Source: Tanytarsus gracilentus (lineage: Eukaryota; Arthropoda; Insecta; Diptera; Chironomidae). Taken from it: a stretch of DNA of 64,000 nt. The notes beneath the pieces were generated by a model that did not search any database, was not told where the DNA came from, and saw only the letters and a program-made list of their open reading frames with translations. Each line of letters starts with the position of its first letter. Within the stretch, counting starts at the first letter, position 1. The position numbers and the translations under genes are program-made. This document shows, in pieces, positions 14,641 through 26,100 of the stretch. The stretch covers positions 6,704,501-6,768,500 of the forward strand of contig JAXRKN010000044.1 in assembly GCA_038502055.1 (NCBI GenBank). Reading direction: 5' to 3'.

Positions 14641-17600
14641 AATTATTCTGTCGCTCATTGAAATTGAGACTCTCAGATTTCACTGTCGCGATATTTTTGG
14701 CAAAATAAGAAAATTATCCAGATTTTTTCTTTTTACTCCTTTTTTCAAGCTAAAGAGAGAATATTTTTCTACTTAAAGACAATCGCGATAAGAAAATGAA
14801 GAAAATAGAAAAGTTTTTTCATCTGCGATTCTTTCTCACTTTCCCCTCTATCTTTCTCGCATTTTTCTTTATGTAAAAGTTTTGAATGATTTTTCTCTTC
14901 TTATTTTAGTAACAACAACATCATCATTCAAAAACAAATAAAGTGCCTTGCATCGGAATTTCTTTTTCTCACATGTGAAAATTTATTTCGAAATAGTTTT
15001 GTGCGGCAGTGCAATATTAAAAGGAAAAACAACAAACAACTCCCCTAATGGAAATATATTTTTCCCATTAAGTCTTTTCTCCCCCCTTGTAAAAATGCTC
15101 TTCTCCATGGTTTGTATGCCATCCCGATAAGGCCTCCACATATATATATCCTTACAATGTCCATTTCCTCTTTCTTCTGTATATAGAATGAAAAACTCTT
15201 TGCAGTAAAATTTTTATGACTCTTTCTTCTTCAGTAAACATTTTCATTTCTACCGCATTTACTTATTCAATAAAATGGCAAATAAATTTCGTTTGAGTCT
15301 TCATATGTTCAGGCAAGTCTCAAGTGTGCTGTTTAATGAGGATATTTTGTGGTGTTTTTTGTCATTAATGTCGTGTTAGAGGGCAGTTAGAATTGTTGAT
15401 AGAGAAAAATTTGTTCATTTTTGGTTGAACCGGTTGAATGTATTTTTTGGATTTCTGAACGTTTTAGAAAATTTTGAATTGTTAGAAGAGAAATTTAACT
15501 AATTTTTTTAATAAATAAACGATATAAATTTAATTTACTTTAAAAATAAATGATTTGAAGATGATAACTGATTTATTTAAAAGTAATTCCTGGATATTTA
15601 TTTCATGCATTAAAGTCAAATTTTTACCATCAACATTTTTTTTTGGTTTTCCAGGAGAAATTTAAATAAATTTAACCGATCGTTATATGTTACAAAACAG
15701 AGACATTCTTCATCTATCTTTCTCGCTCAAAATGCCTCCTAATCACCTCAGCAATTACTATTTAATCTTCTTCTTATTGCACCACCCAATAGCCTATTAT
15801 TAAACTTTCTTCATTTCAGCAATAAAAGTTGTGTGCAATAAAAATGTCTTTTTCTTTCTTTCTCTTTTGTTGCCATAGTCAATGTCCAATAACACAGAAA
15901 GCAATTAAAAAAGCGCACATAGCGAAAAAAAGATTCAAACGAAGAGAAAATTTATTTATTTATTATTTGTTGTTCTTCTTTATTCGCCGTCTTTCGATTT
16001 TTATCCCCGCAGTCGTTCACAAAGCAAAACAATGTTTAATTAGTATGCCTATATATAAAATGTCAATGGGATAGAGACACAAGCGAAAAAGAATTATGAT
16101 CGTGGAGAGTCGCAAGTGTTTTTTCGCAAAAAATATGACAGCGATAAACTGGGAGAGTCAGAGAGTGCCGAAATAGAGGAAGATTTAAATAATTAATTGG
16201 AGATGATTATGAATATTTTGCTTCTGCGTGAATGACTGTGGTTATAAAGTGGTAGTAAAAAGCTTATTTCCATACGAGCTGGTTGCTGGCACACCGTTAC
16301 GGACGAGGAGAGATTTTATTGCCAGCCATTTACCAATTAATCATGATGATGGGAAAATAGCAAGGGAAGGAGACTTAAGGAGATTAATTTTGGTGGAATT
16401 TTAGCTATTTTTTAAAGGTTTAAAATTATTTTGGAATTTTGTTAATTTTTAAGTCAAAAATTATCAAATCACAATTACAATTTTTTAACGTATTTTAAAT
16501 TTTCAAATTTTTAAAATCTCAAAACACGTTAAAAATTTAATTTTTTACTATTTTTAAGCTTTCGTGTTTGACTTGTCTTCAATTTTTAAATATTTTAATA
16601 CAAAATCAACCAAACCTTGTCAATAAATCTGCAAATATTTTTTTTGAATGAAAACAAGTCAAAGTCATAATTTTCTTAATCTTTCCGTTATTAGTAATAA
16701 ATTTGTTTAACATGTTTTTGTGTCTTATTATCTCTTTTTTCTCGGAATAATTCGCAGCGCTTCATTAAATCTTTTTTTTTGCAACAATGACAAGTCATCA
16801 ATCGAAAAATTTCACCTTCAATCGTCGATTTTGGCCATAAATTAATTTAACTCTATTCAATTTTTTTATGCAGATAAAATTTCCATGAATGTTATTGCAA
16901 TTTCCGTTTGATCATTAATACTTTTTGGAATTCGCTATTGTTTCATGTCAAACATTGTCTTTATTTGCAAACATGTTCTCGTGCGAGCTTAAAATTTCCT
17001 GTCAACTCCGAAAAAATATTTTCTGTGAATTTTTATTTAATCTCGAACAATCAACGCGCTTATTTGCACAAGAAATATTTGAAATTGAATTTTATCTCTC
17101 TCGCGTGGTCAATTGAGCATTTTCGAGCTCGTTTCGATTGAATTATTTGACAAGTCCGAAGAGCCAAATATTGAAGTTGTTTATTTTCCAATTTCCTTTT
17201 GTGTTTCGTAATTTTTTTGGTAGACCACCGCAAAGGCTCCCATTGCTTCCACTTCCGCATCACATTAGACAAAGTGAGAAATTATTATGAAAGTCAAATG
17301 AGCTTAATGAGGACTCAACGTCACTCATACTAATTCAGTTGAATTGTGACGAGATTAAATGTTTTTGGACGGACCTTAATAAAGGTCGGAAGTTTTTTTA
17401 AAGCACAACTAACGGATGATCCAAGAAAAATTAAAAATACCGCAGTAAAATATTTATTGAGTCAACAGTCGCGAAGAAATTTTTTCTCTTTACCATTCAC
17501 TTAGTCACTTCATAAAATCCGATATTGTAACATCTTTCCTCAATCTCTCCTCAAAAAAAATCGTCGCTTGTTTGTCGAATGGAGCTTGACGTCGCTCACA

Positions 17601-17984
17601 AATGGCAAATATTTAAAAGCCATTAAAAAAATTGCTTCATTTTTCTTACTACGCTTCAATATATATGAAGCGACTTCAATCTACATTACTTATTGTTATA
17701 TATTTTATTCTGCGCGCTCTTCGGCAATATTTTATAAGAAAATTTACTCTCATATTATTTCGCGCATGGGACGTTAAGAATGAGGAAATAAGCAGAGCAC
17801 AAAAAAGTTATTTTTCATTTTTTTTGCTCGAAAGTTTTTAAATTATTTTTATTATTATGTAATTTTTCATTCGATCAACTGGACGTTGTGATGAGAGTGA
17901 ATTATGCGAGACTATGGAGAGTAAAAGTTTCAATGTTTCAATGAGGAAAAAATTAATTTGAGATAAAAATATTTTAAAAAGTTT

Positions 17985-17995
17985 GGTTCGAATCC
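17985..17995 (+). repeat. B-box-like repeat core GGTTCGAATCC (exact)
   Basis: Exact copy in the context TTT-core-TAAAAC, preceded by an A/T-rich tract and followed after about 25 bp by ATAGTTTAGC, which resembles the ATAGCTCCGC motif. Confidence 0.6.
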
Positions 17996-19713
17996 TAAAA
18001 CTTCAAAAATATAGTTTAGCAATTTTCCGTTTTGATTTCCTTTTTTTAAAACAGAACAAAATTATTATTTTTTAGTTTAACAATTTTTTGCCACCCCAAG
18101 TGTCGCATTTAAATACTAAAACCTCACTCTCAAATGCATTAATCATCAAGGAAACAATAAAAAATGTCACCTAGCATGTTTTCAAAAAATTATTCAATTT
18201 CACTCGTTTTGCATAAAAATTCATTTCACAAAAAAATCCCTGGAATTTATCATGAGTCAATCCCTTCATTTTACATCATAAAAACATTCTGATGAAATTC
18301 ATTTTTATGATCGATATAGCAAGAGCCAATAATTTAATTAAATTTTCTTTCGAATACCCCCTGAAAGTACGTTTGATATGAAAAAAAATTATTCTCTCTG
18401 TACTCAACCCCTCTCACTCGCTATCTATCTCCGCTTGCAATTGTGAGGAAATTTAAATTAATGTCAACCCTCTGAGGCACATGTCTTTAATGAGATTTCT
18501 CTCTCTCACTCGACAAGAATAAATGGATTTTTTTCATTTTGTGTAGTACGAAAATTGATCAGTTCCAGTGTGCGGTGTGCGGAGGGTTTTTGTTTGAGCC
18601 ATGCACTTTCCTCATAAATCTATTCTTACTTCGATGCTGCTCTTTTTATACGTACACAATAAAACATTATTGATCCCTCGATTCTGATAGGAATTTTGCA
18701 GTCTCAAATCACATCGCATGTATTTGTTTCGAAATACAATGAGAAAGTTAATGTACAGTGTCTCACTTGGAGATGATATTAAATTGCCTGTCTCGCAATC
18801 ATTTAAAATCCCTGCGATAGAAATTTAATTTGAAAGATTTTTCATTTCTTACTTTGAAACATGAAAAATTTTGAATAAATATTTTTAACGTTTTTTTAAA
18901 ATTTGAAAATTATATTTTTTAAACTTTCAACAATTTTTTGTAATTTAACCAATTTTTCGATCAAAAACTTTCCATCTCACAAAATTATTTAACGTTAATA
19001 ATCTCATCTCACTCTTCGTCATCCACAATAATACGAAAGAATCTCTCGATGCACAATTTTCGCATTTTCTGCTTCATTGCCTCATTCATAGCCATGCAAA
19101 ATTACTCAATGCAAAATTTTAATTAAATTAAATCTTTCTTGTTTAAGACCTTCGACTGGAGCTCTCTCGACTTCGCCACATGAGAGTACATGATTGAAAG
19201 GCGTTTGATTGCAAAGCCTTTTTGCAAAAGAGCATACACACGAGCGACGTACATAGCGCACGAATCCGAATATTTATATATGTTGGAAACAAGTAGTCGC
19301 TTCAACTCGTTACTTCATTTTTGCAGCACATGTCCATGTCCACTGCCATGCATTATAATGCTTGAGCTCATTTGCAACGCCATTTAAAATATTCGCGAGT
19401 TGATTGCGATTTATTGAAAACAATTGATTCGCTACCACACCAGCAATGACACTTGTCAAATTTTTCAATTTAAACTAAAACGTCGAGATTTCAGTTCAGA
19501 TTGCTTTTTTCATCATCATGATGCATAAAAGGAATTTTTACATCTCTTCTATTTGCTAATATCTCGAGATTGAGTTTGCCATTCAATTGACGAGAACTAA
19601 AAAGCTTAAATCACACTGGATGAATGTGTGTGAGCAGGTAGATGAGGATGGAATTGACTAATGGGGATTTAGCGAGAATTTTTTATGTAAATAAAATCGA
19701 ATTGAAATTTTCT

Positions 19714-19726
19714 ATAGCTCCGCTAT
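19714..19726 (+). repeat. Dispersed motif ATAGCTCCGCTAT
   Basis: Exact copy in AT-rich non-coding sequence, preceded by AATTTTCT. A second copy lies about 800 bp away at 20526. Confidence 0.45.
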
Positions 19727-20525
19727 AAGTTATTTATAAAAAATAAATTAATTTAATTATTTTGAGTGCAAAATTCCATAAAATCGTCAACCATGTTGAG
19801 CAGGACAAGAAGAGTAACGAATAAAACAGAAGAGTAAAAAAGTTGTGAAAAAAGTCGTGAAGTTTCAAGCAAATATTTGTAAGCTGCCTTTTTTATTCTT
19901 TTCCCGCTATTTAAGCAAAAAGCTGCCTGCTGTTTTTTATTTCATCGAGAGTCTAAGAGTGAGATATGGGTAAATTGTGATTGAAGTGACTTCTCTCTTC
20001 TGGCAGGTAGGTACACACATGAATGTCTGCTTGGCAAATCCCGCATACGAGAATTTTTTCTCTCTTTCGCTATTTACATATTTAATTAGATGCTATACGA
20101 GAGTCACTGACAGCAGCAACAGCTTAAGTAAATTTAATTTAATTCGCGATTCGTTAAAAAAAAAGAGAGAAATGTCTTATGAGGGGCGAATGGACTTAAT
20201 TTAGTCATTTTAAAAATAATTTTTCTTATGAATTTTTGTGTTACGATATCGCTTGGATTATTTACACAAATCCTATTCTTGGTGAGTGTTTGTTTAACAA
20301 TTTTTCTTACTGTGCAAATGAAATTTGCATTAATGGTTTTTTTTTCGAGAATTGTTTGAATAATTTTTGAATGAAATTTTTGATATTTTAAGTAAATTTC
20401 TTTGTTTGTTTACATTTTAACTTGATTGATTTAAATTTATTTTTTAATGCATTAAAATTTTAATAAAATATTAACGGTCAAAATAAATTTAAAATTAAAT
20501 TTTAAACACAAAATTTTGAAACTTT

Positions 20526-20537
20526 ATAGCTCCGCTA
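20526..20537 (+). repeat. Dispersed motif ATAGCTCCGCTA
   Basis: Twelve of thirteen bases of ATAGCTCCGCTAT, inside a long A/T-rich patch at about 20330-20640. Confidence 0.45.
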
Positions 20538-21803
20538 CATTTTTAATAATCAAACTTCAACACTTTTAAATTAATATTTTTAAACACAAAAATTCCGTTA
20601 AAGTTTTTAACCTCAATCTTTTCAAAATCAAGGTTATTTCGGCAATTTATCATAACCTCATTCAAATTTTCTTCACCTTACCCCCAAAAAATTATTACCT
20701 AACCATAAACTTGGGAGTTCCACTCCGTAATAGCTTTGTGTTAGATAAGCAACGTTAATCAGACACGTGAATAAATTCTAATTACCGAAAAACAACCTTA
20801 CAAAAACGTAATTAACACCTCAATTTTCATCTGTACAAAAATTCCTCGAGCTCAACCATCCAAATTTCAGTAATTTGTTGATACAATTGTTATTTTTCAT
20901 GTAAACTCTCTGACAGAATAAAAATTGATATCTCGAGGCGTTAATCCTTGAGTTTATGTGTCTGTTTTGTAATAAATTAGTAATCAATTTGTTTGCACAA
21001 CTTTAAATGTAATTTCGAGTGAATTTATGACGGAAAAGGGCTTTGTAGTTTTGTTCTCAACTCTGTTGACACAAATTGAAGCAATAAATTGTGTAATTTG
21101 AATAAATTTTAATGTAAATTTTCTAATGAGTAGATTTTCTAATAATTCGCACCTTCTAATGAAATAATCGTCATTTGCTAAACTCTAAACAGCTTTTCTG
21201 GAGACATAAATAATAAAGACGTCTGATAGCCATAAAAACTGTACGTGACTGCTCCGAAAATAGTTTCGAAAAAAAAATTTTTTAGCTCTCGTAATTTATT
21301 TTTAGTGTCGATATGATTATGATGGGTTGCGATGATGATTTAATGTCGACATGACATCGAATTTATTGCGAATCGATTTTGAGTATGTTAACAAATTTGA
21401 AGCAAAATTTAGAAAGTTCGGAGAGATTTAACGAAATTATTGATTTTAGCAAGGAGTGGAATTTTTCAAAATATTCCATCTCTTGATTTTAAATTTTTAT
21501 CATCGCTATGCATAGCTTCTGTGATTAATAATCGACCTTTCCTTTCAAATTTCATTAAATTAATATTTTTAATGATTTCCATCGTTCACGGGGAAAAAAG
21601 AAGAGAAATGATTAAATTTTCATAATTAAATCATTTTCATTAATTAGCGCGATATTTTAGCGTGTGTTAACATCAAATGAGTAGAACCGACTCGGTAGTT
21701 TCTTAAAAGTGTAACGAGATCAAGAATGTCGAGAAGAAGAAATTCATAAATGTGAAACATGAAAAATCACTTATCTGCCACCTATTTTTTTCGATCCACA
21801 TAC

Positions 21804-22610
21804 CTTCTGTGCTTTACATATTTGCGAGATCGCCTGAACATCGTGCGAATTATGGCGCTGCTCGTTCAAGCATTGACTGCACGTCGCCGACTTGCATCCA
21901 CTGCAATACATTGTCAATGGCTCGGAATGATCTATGCAAATGCTCTCGCGTACTTGCGATGCACCGCGGGGTTTTATTAAACAATGCTTCGCAAGTGGTC
22001 CACGCAGTGGATGACACAAATCGCGACACTGATCACAATATCGAATTTCACACTGTTCACAAACCACGGACGCCACACGAGGAGTGGAAGTGTCACACAT
22101 TTGGCAGCGCAATGCCTCACGCTCGCAAAAGCGATCGACAATCGATTCCATTGCACGATATGCGGGTAAATTTCGGGCTCCGGTCTCGTCGAAAAATACA
22201 ACTTTGCGACAAATTGGACAGGCGAACGAGTAAACGGAGCCGGAAGGTGGAAACAGGAGGTTGGGTGTGCCGGCGTATGAGTTGGGTCGCGAGTTGTAGC
22301 AAATCACACCTGAATCTGCCTCGCTTAAAATGCTGACTTTGTCCGCCTGATCTTGATCGCTCGAGACACTCTCCGTCGCACTGGAACTGCCCGTGCTCAC
22401 TGACGACGACGACGATTGGGAATGCTGTTGCAGTAGGTGCAATGACGGATGACTAATGGTAGTGGTTGAAGAATTCGTGGCAGCATTCGCCGTAGTGGCT
22501 GGCGTTTGATTGTCCAGTGCACATGCCAAACACACGGAATGAAAGCATGGCAGCAACACTGGATTGACAAAGAGCTGCTTACAAATGGGACACCTCAACT
22601 CTTCTTCCAT
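21804..22610 (-). CDS. Trim9: Trim9 first coding exon (RING and two B-boxes), partial
   Basis: N-terminal 269 residues of an insect TRIM9-type E3 ubiquitin ligase (class I TRIM; in Drosophila a neuronal protein acting in axon branching and netrin/Frazzled signalling). The start is the ATG at 22610-22608, giving MEEELRCPICK as in known Trim9 proteins; the frame opens further upstream but has no ATG. The RING begins with C7, C10, C22, H24, C27 and C30, is interrupted by about 100 Ser/Thr/Ala-rich residues as is usual for TRIM9, and resumes with C131/C134 (CPIC). B-box 1 spans about C169-H209 and B-box 2 about C225-H256. The exon ends after CKAQK at a phase-0 donor (GTATGTGG). Coiled-coil, COS, FN3 and SPRY exons must lie further on the minus strand, outside the window or unrecognised. 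The exon is visibly more GC-rich than its surroundings. Family assignment is firm. Confidence 0.92.
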
Positions 22611-23140
22611 TGAAGTTTGTGTGGAAAATTGTTTCAATTTTACTTTTTTTATTATTTTTTTTCTTAAATATTTTTTAACATAATTTTATATTTTTTTTGC
22701 ACAACTTATTTTTCACAATTTTTTTATAATCACTTTTAATAGCCCGACACTGTCGGAAGGAATTTCAAAAGAGAAAAACTTTTTCCTTCTTCACTCGAGT
22801 CGTGAAAACTCCCCAAATAAAATAAATATAAAATTTAAATTTTGGGGTAATCCTTTCAGGTTCTTTTAACTAAGTAATCCTTGCTAAAACTCAAGATGTG
22901 GTTTAGAATAATTTTTAATCCATTCGCTTTTATTTTATGCTCGCATGTCCTTGCGAGGGAGAGAAAATTTTAATTGAACTTTAATTATTTTTCATACACT
23001 TAAAGTGATTTTAAAGGAGATTTTCGATCGCGCAACAAACTCGAAACACGTCCGCTTGCATGAAAGTTATGTTAGCTATTGAGTCGATGGACAAGAGAAG
23101 AGAGAACGTGCGATGTGTGGTAGATCAAATTTGTAGATCT

Positions 23141-23179
23141 CAGAGAGAGTGAAAAAAGAGAGCGAGAGAAAAACGAGAG
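23141..23179. promoter_or_regulatory. GAGA-rich tract upstream of Trim9
   Basis: A purine-rich stretch with repeated GAGAG words lies about 530-570 bp upstream of the Trim9 start codon. GAGA motifs are common at developmental and neuronal gene promoters in flies (Trl/GAF binding). No TATA or initiator could be assigned, so promoter status is inference. Confidence 0.25.
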
Positions 23180-26100
23180 TAAAGAAATGTGTTGCATTTT
23201 ATCTTATAAGAAATTTAAAGCGATTGAGAGGATTCTGATTAGATTTTTTTCTCTCTTTCTCTCATCAATGTTCTATGTGTATATTTTTATTTTTACATCA
23301 GCAACATGGAAATATTGACATTGTCATTGAGTTTCAAGATAGATCAATTTTCGTACTCATTGTTCCCAAGGTATTTTTATTTCTTTTTCAACACGTGGCA
23401 ACGCAATCAACGGAAACGTGTGCATTCTGATAAATGTTTTAAGTGTTGAACCCCTTTTTTGTTCTATGAAACAATGCTATCGAGTTTATTGATTTAATAT
23501 TTGGATATTTTATTGATCATATATAAAAAACACACTCTCTCTCGCCTCATTTTTATCACTCACATGGCAAGCGCCTAAAAGATAAATATGAAAAAATTGA
23601 AGTGATTGAGTGTCGTTTGCTTTGTGGGAATGGTTATGAAATATTAGCGCAAAGAGGTTATTGATGGGAAAAATTGATAAAAAATTATATTAAATGGGTA
23701 TAAAAGTTGAATCGGTGGCAGCTTGTCTGGAGGTCAATAATCAAAATTCAAAAGCGTGACAAAAATTAAGAATTTTTGGTTTGATTTAAAAATCAAGGAA
23801 GTTCCAAATATTCCAGGATATTTTAAATATTTTTTCTCCTTCTTTCATTTCATTTCTTTAACACACATTTAAAAAAATCGATAGATTTAAATCACGAAAA
23901 CTCTTCACACTCTATTCATTAAATCAAGATAAAGTTACACGAGAAAGTCAAAATTGAGTTAACGCAACAGCACAAAAATTGGAAAAGGAAAACCCAAACT
24001 TTTCTTCCGCATTGTTGTTGTTCGATATTTGTTGTAGTAACAACATTAAGGGAAACTTTTCACGCCGGACATAACAACGGGGAAAAAAGAGAGAAAGAAG
24101 AAACTCGTGTGGAAATCTTCATCGTGTCATTTTGAGTGTATCGCATCATCGCAGTGAAAAAAAGCGAAAGTCGTTAAAGAAAAACTTTTCTCTTTGGCAA
24201 TTTTCATCTCAAAGTGGGTCAGATTCTCATTTGATGTTATTTGACTCGCATTAGGCAAGAAAAAAGCATTTTTATCGCTTCAAGTTGTTGATGGAGGAAA
24301 AATTTCTCTTCTTCTCATCACTAAAATTTGAGATTTTCCTTTTCGAGGATGCTTATCAAAAATTAATTTCCGGGATTTCGATGTGGGGGAGCAAAAATTC
24401 GTAGTTGATGATGCAGATTTTATTTGATGTATCTTTAGCTGCTGATTATTTTCTCATTTTCTCATTTGTTCTTAGCATTTAATCAGAATTTGATGTAATG
24501 ACGTGAAAATAAAGATGGCAAAAATTTGGGGAGTTCAATGACGTGATGAGAAATTAGAGAGCTTAAAATGGTTAAAATTTTCTTAAGTAAATATATTCAA
24601 AAAAATATTTAAAGCTTCAGAAAAAAATCGATAAAAAAACTCACAAAAGTTAAAGACTCGAAAAATCGATTTTCCTTTTCCTTCCTCTCACGCATTAAAA
24701 AACCCAAATTCCGCAAAGAAAATGCGATAAAGGGAAATGAAGGAGAAAATTACACTCGAAAGTCATTTCGGAGCATAAAAAAGAAGGGCAGAGTGGCATC
24801 CATAAATAATAATAAAAATAAAAATATTCGCATCAGTGCTGTCAGACATACGACCCAGTTTCCTTTTTGCGGTGTCTCTGGATGACATGAAACATGAGAA
24901 AATATTGGAAATCGAATCCAGAAGAAGATGAAGAGGGAAAAGTTATCAGCACTTGAAATTAGATTTAAAAATGTTGTTATGATTTTTTCCCCTTTTAAAG
25001 TTGTTATGATGCTACAACCATCGACAAGATGAAAAGATGAAGAAGCTATCAAAAATTGCCTCTCTACTGTTTGCGCTCATTTATTTACAAAAATAGAAAA
25101 TTTCTAGAATATTGATTAAAGTTAAGGATTCTGCCATTGTCTAACTTGCTTCCCTAAATTTTCACTCGCAACTCCCTTGGCATTTGTTGAATATATTTTT
25201 ATTCCCGTATACTCGGGCAATATCAAGGCTAATATTAAGCTGCTGTGTGTTAATAAATATTTGAACAATGTTGTTGATATTCTTTTCTGTTTTTCCAAAC
25301 GATGATTTTAAATAATGTCTGTGTTGGGAGTTCACTCAAGGTGTGGGAGTTCCGCTGCAAGCCGAAAGGGAGGAAATTTTAATGGGTTTAAGTGAAGTCA
25401 AACTCAATCGAAATTCAGAATGAAAATTATTATCAAAATTGGATTATTTCAAGTTGGGGTGGATAAAAATGAAATCAAAAATTTAAACAAAACAATTTAT
25501 AATTAAAACTAGAAAAAATTATAAAAAGATTTGGAACAATGTGGAAAATGGAACTGTTTTAAATTCAAAAAAGTTACAAATAAAAATTATTAAATAAATT
25601 AAAACGTGTTGAAAATGAAACCAAATTAAAATTTTAAAATTAAAGAAACACGTGGAAAATGAAACAAAAATTTGCATGAATTTTCAAATCTACATAAAAT
25701 CCTTCGAAAAATACATTTTGCACACAAAAGTTTGACTTTACCACCCCTAGCGCCTACAGCATGCAACAAAACACCCCCAGACATCACTCGAGTGACGAAA
25801 ATATGTTTTTCATGTTGTTATCACAGAATCATTAAACTCATAAATAAGCTTATAAACACACACATTCAATTTTAAAAGAGCGAGTTAAACAAAAGGACTC
25901 TTCGAGAGCTCATTTATTTCCTCGAACATTTCCCGTTTTTGTTTGCAATATTAGCTGTGTATCAACAGCAGTAGCAATGGCAATTGGTACTTTTTTCATC
26001 GTGTCATTCGGGGAGGACTGGAATGTTGTTGTTTTTCATTGTTCATCTCTTGGTAGTTTATCTTCATTTTCACAGAGCCAGTTTGCAGATTTTTGTGATG

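Larger units (their letters stand above)
1..21803 (-). other. Trim9 first intron (at least 21.8 kb); no exon recognised
   Basis: The Trim9 coding exon ends at a consensus donor (minus-strand GTATGTGG, 21796-21803) and transcription runs toward position 1, so this stretch is read as its intron. No open frame here has recognisable TRIM coiled-coil, COS, FN3 or SPRY sequence; the open frames are short, low-complexity and unlike known proteins. What it does hold is AT-rich patches recurring about every 0.7-1.2 kb, repeats containing GGTTCGAATCC (near 320, 4346, 7109, 12283 and 17990), ATAGCTCCGCTAT motifs (7146, 19714, 20526) and short inverted-repeat elements (1077-1172, 5886-6197, 14575-14640). 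A very short Trim9 exon, or a nested non-coding RNA, could have been missed. Confidence 0.6.

Noticed and set aside
21752..22336. 194-codon plus-strand open frame opposite Trim9
   Set aside because: It is antisense to the conserved RING/B-box coding exon and has no recognisable similarity. The GC-richer exon keeps the opposite frame open.
24750..25052. 100-codon minus-strand frame with hydrophobic stretches
   Set aside because: Phe/Leu runs come from AT-rich sequence; there is no conserved motif or gene context.
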